Assembly: GCF_900166655.1 (NCBI RefSeq) | Contig: NZ_FVZB01000006.1 | Span: forward strand, 1,356,026-1,420,025 | DNA: 64,000 bases | Reading direction: 5' to 3' | DNA from: Halobacillus hunanensis | Lineage (GTDB): Bacteria > Bacillota > Bacilli > Bacillales > Halobacillaceae | Shown here: positions 50,616-60,279 of the stretch, piece by piece | Layout: every line of letters starts with the position of its first letter | Numbering within the stretch: the stretch's first letter is position 1 | Notes under the pieces: model-generated | Databases searched by the model: none | What the model was told of the DNA's origin: nothing | Seen by the model: only the letters and a program-made list of their open reading frames with translations | Program-made: the position numbers and the translations under genes

Positions 50616-51113
50616 TTATCTGTTATCAACTTTTTCAGGGTAGAGGTCATGATTCATTAACCGGTGGTCGGCCATTTGTTCAAATTTTGTCCCAGGTTTC
50701 CCATAATTACAGAATGGATCGATGGAAATACCGCCACGTGGAGTGAATTTGCCCCATACTTCAATGTAACGCGGATTCATGAGTTCGATTAAATCGTTCA
50801 TGATCGTGTTCATGCTGTCTTCATGAAAATCACCGTGATTTCTGAAACTGAATAAATACAGCTTCAAAGACTTACTTTCTACCATTTTAATGTCAGGAAT
50901 ATAACTGATATAGACTGTGGCAAAATCAGGCTGCCCCGTTTTGGGACAGAGGGTTGTGAACTCTGGACAATTAAATTTCACAAAGTAATCACGATTAGGA
51001 TGCTGATTGTCGAACGTTTCTAATACACTTTTATTATATTCAAACGAGTAAGATGTTCCCTGGTTACCGAGTAGGGATAGGTCTGTTAAATCTTCGTCTT
51101 TGCGTCCCGTCAC
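50616..51113 (-). CDS. queF: NADPH-dependent preQ0 reductase QueF
   Basis: Product of 165 aa. QueF reduces preQ0 to preQ1, a queuosine precursor. The catalytic cysteine lies in [15 protein letters not shown], and the QueF motif is [21 protein letters not shown]. It is the short type found in Bacillus. The GTG at 51113 follows AGGAGG. A preQ1 riboswitch and terminator lie upstream, so its own product pathway represses it. queC, queD and queE are not in the window. Confidence 0.96.
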   Translation of the reverse strand: MTGRKDEDLTDLSLLGNQGTSYSFEYNKSVLETFDNQHPNRDYFVKFNCPEFTTLCPKTGQPDFATVYISYIPDIKMVESKSLKLYLFSFRNHGDFHEDSMNTIMNDLIELMNPRYIEVWGKFTPRGGISIDPFCNYGKPGTKFEQMADHRLMNHDLYPEKVDNR

Positions 51114-51151
51114 TTTAAAATCCTCCTAGTCTTCATATATTAGTTAAAAAT

Positions 51152-51179
51152 AAAAAAAGCCCACCTCTAAGGGTGCGGC
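51152..51179 (-). terminator. Riboswitch-controlled terminator before queF
   Basis: On the minus strand GCCGCACC pairs with GGTGGGC (one bulge) and seven T follow. It is the likely expression platform of the preQ1 riboswitch. Confidence 0.75.
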
Positions 51180-51196
51180 GTTTAGTATCGCATCAA

Positions 51197-51235
51197 CCTT
51201 AGTTTTTTATAGAGGGTTTCGCTAAGAACCTCTTC
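51197..51235 (-). ncRNA. preQ1-I riboswitch
   Basis: The minus strand holds the P1 arms AGAGG and CCTCT, the loop with GTTCTTAGC, and an A-rich tail ending ACTAAGG whose CTAAG pairs back to CTTAG in the loop, the H-type pseudoknot of the class I preQ1 aptamer. It lies between a strong promoter and queF. Confidence 0.93.
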
Positions 51236-51254
51236 TATTCTGAAATGCTTTTTC

Positions 51255-51283
51255 ATTATATATAGGGTAGGGGTGATTGTCAA
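51255..51283 (-). promoter_or_regulatory. Sigma-A promoter of queF
   Basis: On the minus strand TTGACA, a 17-nt spacer and TATAAT, an exact consensus promoter just upstream of the riboswitch. Confidence 0.9.
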
Positions 51284-51439
51284 AAAAGTAAAGCCTGATT
51301 ACAATTCTGTAACTCTTCAGGCATTTCCCTTTAAAATTCAATTCATTTCATCTAAAATGGTAAGTAATTCACGAAATATTTAGACAATGTGTATAAACCC
51401 TGTTTCATTAATTAAACGGGGTTTTATTTAAAGAAATGA

Positions 51440-51453
51440 AGAAACCGGTTACA
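51440..51453 (+). promoter_or_regulatory. Possible CcpA cre site upstream of acsA
   Basis: AGAAACCGGTTACA fits the cre pattern TGWNANCGNTNWCA except for the first base. acsA is CcpA-controlled in B. subtilis; the site here is a guess from sequence only. Confidence 0.35.
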
Positions 51454-51478
51454 AAATTCATTCTAATGAGGTGATTTT

Positions 51479-53188
51479 ATGGACATGAAAACCATTCCAG
51501 CAAGGTCAGGAAACCATAACTTACAAGATTACCAGCAAACGTACAAAAATTTTAATTGGGATGAAGTGAAGGAAAATTTCACATGGAGTAAGACGGGAAA
51601 AGTTAACATTGCCTATGAAACGGTGGATAAACACGCAGAAGATCCTAATAAAAAGAACCAGGCGGCGCTCATTTATACTTCGCCTGACCGAGAAGAGAAA
51701 CTAACCTTCGATGAGCTAAAGAAAAAAAGTAATCAATTTGCGAATGTGTTGAAAAATCATGATATTGAAAAAGGAGATCGGGTCTTCCTGTTTATGCACA
51801 GGAGTCCAGAATTTTATGCGTCATTCCTTGGGATTTTGAAGCTCGGGGCGATTGCCGGTCCACTGTTTGAAGCATTCATGGAGCAGGCTGTTCGTGATCG
51901 TCTAGAAGACAGTGAAGCTAAAATGTTGATTACAACACCTGAGTTATTAGATCGTGTCCCTGTTAATGATCTGCCGCATCTTGAGAAGATCGTTCTTGTA
52001 GGAGGAGATGAGTCAGGTTCACATATTAGTTTTGACAAAGAAATGAAGTTTGCATCAGAAGAGTTCGAGATAGAATGGGTAGACCTAGAAGATGGAATGC
52101 TGCTTCATTATACCTCAGGCTCAACAGGAAAGCCTAAAGGTGTATACCATGTTCATAATGCAATGATGCAGCATTATCAGACTGGGAAATGGGTACTTGA
52201 TTTGAAAGAAGACGATGTTTATTGGTGTACAGCTGACCCTGGCTGGGTAACAGGTACGAGTTACGGAATCTTTGCCCCATGGCTGAACGGAGTTACAAAC
52301 GTAGTCCGCGGAGGCAGGTTCAGCCCGGATGATTGGTATGGAACGATTGCTGAGCAGAAGGTCTCTGTTTGGTATTCAGCTCCAACAGCTTTCCGTAAAC
52401 TGATGAGTGCCGGTGCAGATGCAGCGAAAAAACATGACCTTTCCTCTTTACGCCATGTATTAAGTGTAGGGGAACCTTTAAATCCTGAAGTGATTACGTG
52501 GGGTCTTGAAGCCTTTGATTTACGTATTCATGATACATGGTGGATGACAGAAACGGGTGCGATGCTGATCTGTAACTATCCAACCATGGAGGTGAGGCCT
52601 GGATCTATGGGTAAACCACTGCCAGGCATTGAGGCATCGATCGTTGATAACGATGGAAATGAGCTGCCGGCCAATCAAATGGGGAACCTGGCGATTAAAC
52701 AAGGATGGCCATCTATGATGCGTGCCATTTGGAACAATCCAGGTAAATATGAAAGTTATTTCATTAAAGGCTGGTATGTTTCTGGAGATAGCGCATACAA
52801 AGATGAAGATGGCTACTTCTGGTTCCAGGGTCGCCTAGATGACGTGATTAATACTTCAGGTGAAAGAGTTGGACCGTTTGAAGTAGAAAGTAAGCTGATA
52901 GAACATGATGCAGTGACAGAGGCAGGAGTAATTGGTAAGCCCGATCCTGAGCGTGGCGAGATTATTAAAGCCTTTATCACGTTGCAGGAAGGATATGAAA
53001 AATCGGATGAATTGCTTGAAGACATCCGCCAATTTGTTAAAAAAGGCCTCAGCGCCCATGCAGCGCCGAGAGAAATTGAAATCACAGATACGATTCCGAA
53101 AACGCGAAGTGGTAAAATCATGCGTCGGTTATTAAAATCCTGGGAATTAGGGTTACCTACTGGTGATACCTCCACTTTAGAAGAATAA
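51479..53188 (+). CDS. acsA: Acetyl-CoA synthetase AcsA
   Basis: Product of 569 aa. AcsA activates acetate to acetyl-CoA through acetyl-AMP. The P-loop is LLHYTSGSTGKPKGVYHVH, with WWMTETGAMLICNYP, VSGDSAYKDEDGYFWFQGR and the C-terminal catalytic lysine in KTRSGKIMRRLLKSWEL, the site controlled by acetylation in Bacillus. GAGGTG precedes the ATG at 51479. In B. subtilis acsA adjoins acuABC; those genes are not here. Confidence 0.95.
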   Translation: MDMKTIPARSGNHNLQDYQQTYKNFNWDEVKENFTWSKTGKVNIAYETVDKHAEDPNKKNQAALIYTSPDREEKLTFDELKKKSNQFANVLKNHDIEKGDRVFLFMHRSPEFYASFLGILKLGAIAGPLFEAFMEQAVRDRLEDSEAKMLITTPELLDRVPVNDLPHLEKIVLVGGDESGSHISFDKEMKFASEEFEIEWVDLEDGMLLHYTSGSTGKPKGVYHVHNAMMQHYQTGKWVLDLKEDDVYWCTADPGWVTGTSYGIFAPWLNGVTNVVRGGRFSPDDWYGTIAEQKVSVWYSAPTAFRKLMSAGADAAKKHDLSSLRHVLSVGEPLNPEVITWGLEAFDLRIHDTWWMTETGAMLICNYPTMEVRPGSMGKPLPGIEASIVDNDGNELPANQMGNLAIKQGWPSMMRAIWNNPGKYESYFIKGWYVSGDSAYKDEDGYFWFQGRLDDVINTSGERVGPFEVESKLIEHDAVTEAGVIGKPDPERGEIIKAFITLQEGYEKSDELLEDIRQFVKKGLSAHAAPREIEITDTIPKTRSGKIMRRLLKSWELGLPTGDTSTLEE

Positions 53189-53195
53189 GAGGCAC

Positions 53196-53220
53196 AGCGC
53201 ACAGCTTGAGACTGTGCGCT
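53196..53220 (+). terminator. Terminator-like hairpin of acsA
   Basis: Stem AGCGCACAG/CTGTGCGCT; the tail CTCTTTGTCT is only moderately T-rich. Confidence 0.6.
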
Positions 53221-53240
53221 CTCTTTGTCTATAATGAAAA

Positions 53241-53256
53241 TGTTACACGTGAAACA
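53241..53256 (+). promoter_or_regulatory. parS site right of the origin
   Basis: TGTTACACGTGAAACA, a perfect match to the parS consensus, in the short gap between acsA and the NCS2 permease gene. It is about 36 kb from oriC, on the right arm. Confidence 0.88.
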
Positions 53257-53294
53257 ATTAAGGTTGTTTTTAAATAAATGTAGGTGGTAAGCAG

Positions 53295-54623
53295 ATGACA
53301 ATAACGAACAGTAATAGGAAGCCGCTATGGTCGACGGTAACGTTAGAAACAGTGCAGTGGTTTGTTTTTCTATTAGCCAGTGCCGTAACGTTACCAATCG
53401 TAATTGGGGCTATTTTTGATTTGAATTTTACTGAAGTAGCAGGTTTGATGCAGCGAACTTTTTTTGCTGTTGGACTTACTTCTCTCTTACAAGGTTTATT
53501 TGGCCACCGGTTACCAATTATGGAAGGACCGGCTGGAATCTGGATTAGTATATTTGCTGTTATGGCCTACTCAGAGGTAGCGGCAGGGAAAAGCTACATA
53601 GAAACATTACAAACGCTTGAAGCAGCGATGATATGGACAGGGATATTCTTATTTATCTTTGGTGTTTTCGGCCTTGCCCACCGGGTGTTGTTTGTGTTTA
53701 CTCCGCTAGTGACCGGGGCTTTTTTATTTTTAATAACCGTACAATTAAGCGGGACTTTTCTCAAAGGCATGATAGGAGTCCAGCAGCAGGTTGGATCCAT
53801 CCATATTGATAAAACAATCTTGGCATTTTTAACCTTTTTTCTAGTGATTGGATTATCTTTTTTCGGCAAAGGGTGGTTAAAAGGGTATGCTGTCCTGATC
53901 GGAATTGTGGTTGGCTGGGTCTTGTATGTGGTGTGCGTCGGAGGTAAACCGGCTGATTCCCTTTTAGTCTCAGATGCATTTAAAATCCCCGAATTATGGG
54001 TTTGGGGAACTCCCAATTTCGAATGGAGTGTCATACCACTGGCGTTTATTACAGCCGTGATCTTATTGTCGAATTTAGTAGCCTCTGTCGTGGCTGTCAG
54101 CCATTCGGTCTATGGGAAACCTACCTATGAATACAATCAATTGAACCGGGGCAGCAGTTTCCTTGGCATTAACCATGTGATTTCAGCAATGTTTTCTTCC
54201 GTTGCGAATGTTTCCTTAGCCTCCTCTTCAGGTTTTATTAATTTGACAGGTCAAAAAAGTAAGCGGCCCTTTTTATATGCTTCGTTAATACTTATAGCTG
54301 TCGCTTTTTTTCCGCCAATCGTGGCCTTTATTTCAGCCATTCCTGCCCCGATTGCAAATGCAGCGCTTCTGGCTACATTTGTACAGTTAATGGGTCTTGG
54401 GATATCGAATATGGCCAGTGAGGAATTAAATGAACGCAGGTTAACAATACTGGGGATATCGTTCCTAATAGGAATTGGAATTATGTTTCTTCCTGCTGAA
54501 GTTTTTCAAGAAATGCCTTCGATGGTCCAGAACTTGCTAAGCAATGGCCTGTTGGTCGGGACTGTGCTTGTAATTTTGTTAGAACAAATTTGGAAGGAAT
54601 CACCTAAATCTAATAATGCATGA
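53295..54623 (+). CDS. NCS2 family uracil/xanthine permease
   Basis: Product of 442 aa with about 12-14 membrane segments. NCS2 permeases import nucleobases with protons. The profile, with MEGPAGIWISIFAVM and NVSLASSSGFINLTGQKSKRPF, is of this family; it resembles the uric acid/xanthine branch more than UraA. GGTGG precedes the ATG. It overlaps the frame of the next gene slightly upstream of that gene's real start; they may be co-transcribed. Confidence 0.82.
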   Translation: MTITNSNRKPLWSTVTLETVQWFVFLLASAVTLPIVIGAIFDLNFTEVAGLMQRTFFAVGLTSLLQGLFGHRLPIMEGPAGIWISIFAVMAYSEVAAGKSYIETLQTLEAAMIWTGIFLFIFGVFGLAHRVLFVFTPLVTGAFLFLITVQLSGTFLKGMIGVQQQVGSIHIDKTILAFLTFFLVIGLSFFGKGWLKGYAVLIGIVVGWVLYVVCVGGKPADSLLVSDAFKIPELWVWGTPNFEWSVIPLAFITAVILLSNLVASVVAVSHSVYGKPTYEYNQLNRGSSFLGINHVISAMFSSVANVSLASSSGFINLTGQKSKRPFLYASLILIAVAFFPPIVAFISAIPAPIANAALLATFVQLMGLGISNMASEELNERRLTILGISFLIGIGIMFLPAEVFQEMPSMVQNLLSNGLLVGTVLVILLEQIWKESPKSNNA

Positions 54624-54643
54624 GAAATAAGGAAGTGGTTGTG

Positions 54644-55963
54644 ATGACAAAACAAATGTATGATGTGATTGGTATTGGTATCGGTCCTTATAACCTAGGG
54701 TTAGCAGCCTTACTTGAAAAAACAGAACTACGTGGTGCCTTTTTTGAAAAATCGCCTTCATTTGCCTGGCACCCGGGAATGTTGATTGAAAAAATGGATT
54801 TACAAGTCCCTTTTTTGGCAGATTTGACTACTTTCGCTGATCCCAAAAGCCCATACACGTTCATGAACTACTTATATGAACAAGATCGGATGTTTTCTTT
54901 CTTTTTTCATAATCAGACGAAAGTTCCGCGGCAGGAATACAATCATTATTTGCAATGGGCAGCTAATCAGATAGATGATTTGTATTTCGGTCATTCTATC
55001 GTTGATGTAATTGATCGGAATGAGGCTGAGGAACCTCACTACGAGGTCATAGCACTTGAGACGGAAACTGGTAAACATCATCACTTTCTGACGAAACATG
55101 TAGTAATGGGGACAGGGAGCGAACCGCTGATAATAGACGGGATGAAAGGTCTTCCTGAGGGTGACGTGTTTCATACAAGCCGTTATTTATATGAAAAGGA
55201 AAATTTATTAAAAGCGAAGCATGTTACGGTTGTTGGCTCTGGTCAAAGTGCTATTGAAGTTTTCCTTGATTTGCTGGAAGAACAAAAGCGCAACGACATG
55301 AAACTAAGTCTTCTTACGAGAACAGGAGGGCTGTTTCAACTTGATCAGGCAAAGTTTGCGCAGGAGTTCTTTACCCCTGCTTATGTAGATTATTTTCATT
55401 CATTGAGTTATGAACAACGAATAGAGAATCTAGACACACTTGGGGCTTTGAGAAAAGGAATTGATCCAGATACGTTGACCCGTCTCTATTCTGTTCTTTA
55501 TCATAAGACGGCCGGCGGGGAAAAAGACTATGTGTTAATCAATCCGATGACAGAGGTTAAGTCAATTTCTCAAGCTGACAAAGGTGGCTACGATTTACAG
55601 TGCAGGCAATGGCAGGAGGAAATAGATTATCGTTATCATACGGAAAAAGTGATCTTAGCGACTGGTTACAAACCACATATTCCAGACTGGTTTATCCATC
55701 GCTTTGAAAAGAAAATTAAATGGGATGATCAGAAAAACTATCATGTTACACGAGATTACCGCCTTGAATTCTCAGATCAACGAGACCACCATTTTTTCAC
55801 ATTGACCAATTTAACTCATTCACATGGAGCTGGGGCTACCAACCTTGGTCTGGCTGTTCATCGTAATGTTCATATTATTAATACGATTGCAGGCAGGGAC
55901 ATTTATAAAAATCAGCAAAATCCTAGCTTCCAGACTTTTTCTATGAAAAAGTTTCAAGAATAG
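54644..55963 (+). CDS. L-lysine/L-ornithine N-monooxygenase (SidA/IucD/PvdA family)
   Basis: Product of 439 aa. These flavin enzymes hydroxylate the side-chain nitrogen of lysine or ornithine in hydroxamate siderophore synthesis. FAD motif GIGIGPYNLGLAALLE near residue 9, NADPH motif VTVVGSGQSAIEVFLDLL and the C-terminal ILATGYKPHIPDWF are typical. AAGGAAGTGG lies before the ATG at 54644, and an earlier in-frame ATG at 54620 has no such site. No NIS synthetase, acyltransferase or siderophore transporter lies beside it, so the siderophore partners must be elsewhere or absent. Confidence 0.85.
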   Translation: MTKQMYDVIGIGIGPYNLGLAALLEKTELRGAFFEKSPSFAWHPGMLIEKMDLQVPFLADLTTFADPKSPYTFMNYLYEQDRMFSFFFHNQTKVPRQEYNHYLQWAANQIDDLYFGHSIVDVIDRNEAEEPHYEVIALETETGKHHHFLTKHVVMGTGSEPLIIDGMKGLPEGDVFHTSRYLYEKENLLKAKHVTVVGSGQSAIEVFLDLLEEQKRNDMKLSLLTRTGGLFQLDQAKFAQEFFTPAYVDYFHSLSYEQRIENLDTLGALRKGIDPDTLTRLYSVLYHKTAGGEKDYVLINPMTEVKSISQADKGGYDLQCRQWQEEIDYRYHTEKVILATGYKPHIPDWFIHRFEKKIKWDDQKNYHVTRDYRLEFSDQRDHHFFTLTNLTHSHGAGATNLGLAVHRNVHIINTIAGRDIYKNQQNPSFQTFSMKKFQE

Positions 55964-56051
55964 AATGCTCTGTTACAACGTTTAAAAAGAAAAACATGGG
56001 GGAACATGACAATCGTGAACAAATTAAAAGCATTCAAGGAGTGATTTTGAT

Positions 56052-56567
56052 ATGAGTAAGATCGCATGTGTGATGACGTCTATGTTTGAGGATGTAGAAT
56101 ATACGCAGCCTGTTGATGCTTTTACAAAAGAAGGACATGAAGTGACCACGATTGAATGGGAAGCAGGTAAAGAAGTCACTGGTAAGCAGGGACAAACAAC
56201 GACTACGATAGATAAATCAATCAATGATGTGAAACCTACTGACTTTGATGCTCTATTTATTCCAGGAGGCTTTTCTCCTGATCAGCTTCGCGGTGATGAA
56301 AAGTTCGTCCAATTTGCTAAACACTTTATGGATGAAAAGAAACCTGTATTTGCTATATGTCATGGTCCACAGTTATTGATTACAGCTAAATCATTAGAAG
56401 GTCGTACAGCAACAGGCTTCAAATCCATCGCTGTCGACATGGAGTATGCCGGAGTGGATTATAAAGATCAAGAAGTTGTAGTATGTCAGGATCAATTGGT
56501 AACAAGCCGTCAGCCTGATGATATACCAGCCTTTAACCACGAAGCAAGCAAACTTATAAAAAAATAA
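56052..56567 (+). CDS. DJ-1/PfpI family protein (YfkM/YraA-like)
   Basis: Product of 171 aa. The DJ-1/PfpI fold has the nucleophile elbow PVFAICHGPQLLI with the conserved cysteine and histidine, and LFIPGGFSPDQLR with the conserved glutamate/glycine region. Bacillus relatives (YfkM, YraA) are general-stress proteins, sometimes described as proteases or glyoxalase-like deglycases; the activity is debated. AAGGAGTGA precedes the ATG. It is followed by a hairpin. Confidence 0.86.
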   Translation: MSKIACVMTSMFEDVEYTQPVDAFTKEGHEVTTIEWEAGKEVTGKQGQTTTTIDKSINDVKPTDFDALFIPGGFSPDQLRGDEKFVQFAKHFMDEKKPVFAICHGPQLLITAKSLEGRTATGFKSIAVDMEYAGVDYKDQEVVVCQDQLVTSRQPDDIPAFNHEASKLIKK

Positions 56568-56590
56568 ATGTCCATTAAGATATGACAGGG

Positions 56591-56620
56591 AGCCACGGAG
56601 AGAGATACTCTTCGTGGCTT
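56591..56620 (+). terminator. Terminator of the PfpI-family gene
   Basis: A 12-bp stem AGCCACGGAGAG/CTCTTCGTGGCT; the T tract after it is weak. Confidence 0.65.
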
Positions 56621-56639
56621 CTTACTTATATTTGTTGAC

Positions 56640-57050
56640 TTAAATTTCAATCTTGGCACGAGGACACTTTTCCTTTAGTAAATCACGTAACGAGGATTCG
56701 TTTTTTGGAGTTGAAGCTAAAATTGAATTATAATGAGAATATGTGATTTCAAGTCTTTTAAATGTCCAAGCTGGACTTGATAAAGGATTATAAGAATAAT
56801 GAATTCCTTTTATATCATATAATGGAATACTCTTCTTTATAGGCCCAAACACGATTCGAAAATGAGTATCGGTTACTTCATGGTAGGAAACTACGAGTGC
56901 CCAGAGCATTGGGATGGCAATAATCGTGACAATCAGTAAACTAATCCAGGCCTCATTTTTTTCCTCGGAGAAGAATCCTAATAAACCGATCGGAATCAGA
57001 GCAAGAGTAATCATAACAAGCAATGGGTTTTTCTTTACTTTAAATTTCAC
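56640..57050 (-). CDS. PH domain-containing membrane protein
   Basis: Product of 136 aa. Two membrane segments (about residues 12-28 and 34-54) precede a bacterial PH-like domain (VTDTHFRIVFGPIKKSIPLYDIKGI, then FKRLEITY). This layout recalls the Bacillus YyaB/DUF1200 type; the function is unknown. The GTG at 57050 is preceded by GAGGTGA. It is convergent with the PfpI gene and divergent from the next. Confidence 0.7.
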   Translation of the reverse strand: MKFKVKKNPLLVMITLALIPIGLLGFFSEEKNEAWISLLIVTIIAIPMLWALVVSYHEVTDTHFRIVFGPIKKSIPLYDIKGIHYSYNPLSSPAWTFKRLEITYSHYNSILASTPKNESSLRDLLKEKCPRAKIEI

Positions 57051-57116
57051 TATGGATCACCTCGGGTTTTTGTACTTATTATATTATAAATGTTACTACA
57101 TAGAGGAGGGATTGAT

Positions 57117-57884
57117 ATGATCGTTCAACAACAAGGTAATCAATTTCTTATGATAAAGCAGCACGATCATGCGCAAATTTCCGGAGAGTTCGCTCTACAA
57201 TGGAAACAGAAATACTTATTGCGATCCAAGCTTAGAGAGGAAGCGGATTGGGCAATAGACCAGCATGACCGGGCTTGGATTCCACTGGATGAAAGTCCAA
57301 TGTGGAATGAAGAGAAGCAGCAGCCGTACACGTTTATCGATTATCCATTAGAAGAAAAACTAGCCGCTTATCAACGAGGAATTGAAGAAGTAGCCGCCGA
57401 ATCAAAGTATGCAGGAATGTTATGCAGCTTGCATTATCAATCTTTTTTCTCGAAGGATAGTGAGGATAAGCGTATTCTTGCATTCATCGATCATGAAGAA
57501 AGGCGACGCGAGCAGCTAATCGAGGCGATGAAAATGGAGGTACCGAAGGATTTGTATCATACTCATTTTGAACGGCTTCAGTTCTGTGATGATTTATCTC
57601 TTTATATCTGTATGCAAGAGCCAGGGGTATCAAAAGCCAATGAATTGGCGTGGTTTAAGAATGGCTTTAGGCAGTCTTTTGATGTTGCTCCAAGTGGTAT
57701 CATGCCCTATTGGCAGGACAAGGAGCATGTGGCCTTGGATCCTTTCCCATTTGAAAAGTCTTTCCACGTGACGATTCCATACCGAATTGTACAACGGAAG
57801 GATGTAAAGGAAGTTGGATTAGAATCCGCATTCAACCAGGCGGAAGTACTTGATCGAACGGTCACATTTGTTCCTTCAGTTTAA
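57117..57884 (+). CDS. DUF3891 family protein
   Basis: Product of 255 aa. The opening MIVQQQGNQFLMIKQHDHAQISGEFALQW and the HDHA and DQHDRAW motifs match DUF3891, a soluble protein family of unknown function in Bacillaceae. Histidine pairs (HDHAQ, DQHDRAW, CSLHYQSFF) hint at an HD-type metal site (inference). GAGGAGGG precedes the ATG at 57117, chosen over an upstream in-frame ATG. Confidence 0.75.
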   Translation: MIVQQQGNQFLMIKQHDHAQISGEFALQWKQKYLLRSKLREEADWAIDQHDRAWIPLDESPMWNEEKQQPYTFIDYPLEEKLAAYQRGIEEVAAESKYAGMLCSLHYQSFFSKDSEDKRILAFIDHEERRREQLIEAMKMEVPKDLYHTHFERLQFCDDLSLYICMQEPGVSKANELAWFKNGFRQSFDVAPSGIMPYWQDKEHVALDPFPFEKSFHVTIPYRIVQRKDVKEVGLESAFNQAEVLDRTVTFVPSV

Positions 57885-57936
57885 AACCGTTGCAGACAGC
57901 CATATGGAGACCATGGCTGTCCGGAGCGGATTCATA

Positions 57937-59795
<1,859 letters not shown>

Positions 59796-59808
59796 CTAGT
59801 CTTTTCCA

Positions 59809-59837
59809 TTGCATTTTATAATAAAAGTCGCTATACT
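59809..59837 (+). promoter_or_regulatory. Promoter of the SRP RNA gene
   Basis: TTGCAT, a 17-nt spacer and TATACT, placing the start point near 59844 at the 5' end of the RNA. Confidence 0.75.
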
Positions 59838-59843
59838 TGGAAA

Positions 59844-60114
59844 TACCGTGCTAAGCGGGGAGGTAGCGGTGCCCTGTACTCGCAATCCGCTATAGCGAGG
59901 CCGAATTCCCGCCCGAGGTAGTTTGATCTCAAGGTCAGACTCATGGGAGTGGTGTTGACACTCAGGTCCTGCGCAACGAGAACCAGTGAACCCTGTCAGA
60001 TCCGGAAGGAAGCAGCAGTAAGCTGACTCTCTCGTGTGCCGCGGGAGCGCCTGGGTCGAGCCATGAACATGAGTAGCGCTTGGGATCAGGCTATCGAAGG
60101 CGGGTGCACGGTTA
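59844..60114 (+). ncRNA. scr: Signal recognition particle RNA (scRNA, large Bacillus type)
   Basis: About 270 nt, with pairing of the ends ACCGTGC/GCACGGT, the Alu-like domain near the 5' end and the S domain with GTCAGATCCGGAAGGAAGCA, the conserved tetraloop GGAA and asymmetric loop that bind Ffh. The large form with an Alu domain is that of Bacillus. It lies between tadA and dnaX as in B. subtilis. Exact ends are not set by sequence alone. Confidence 0.95.
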
Positions 60115-60127
60115 CATAAGTTAAATA

Positions 60128-60162
60128 AAGAGTCGTTATGAATGATCATAACGGCTCTTTTT
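60128..60162 (+). terminator. Terminator of the SRP RNA gene
   Basis: A 13-bp stem (AGAGTCGTTATGA with TCATAACGGCTCT, including one G-U pair) followed by T run. Confidence 0.85.
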
Positions 60163-60279
60163 CTATAGAAATAATCATGGTATTAATAAATAGATGCTAT
60201 GATGTTAGACTCGAAGGTTCACATCAGATCCATCGTTCGGGTATAATAAAAGTAGAGACTAAAAAGGGAGAACGGTTGT

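Noticed and set aside
59796..60149. 117-aa minus-strand frame over the SRP RNA
   Set aside because: The region is clearly the structured SRP RNA; the frame has no ribosome site.
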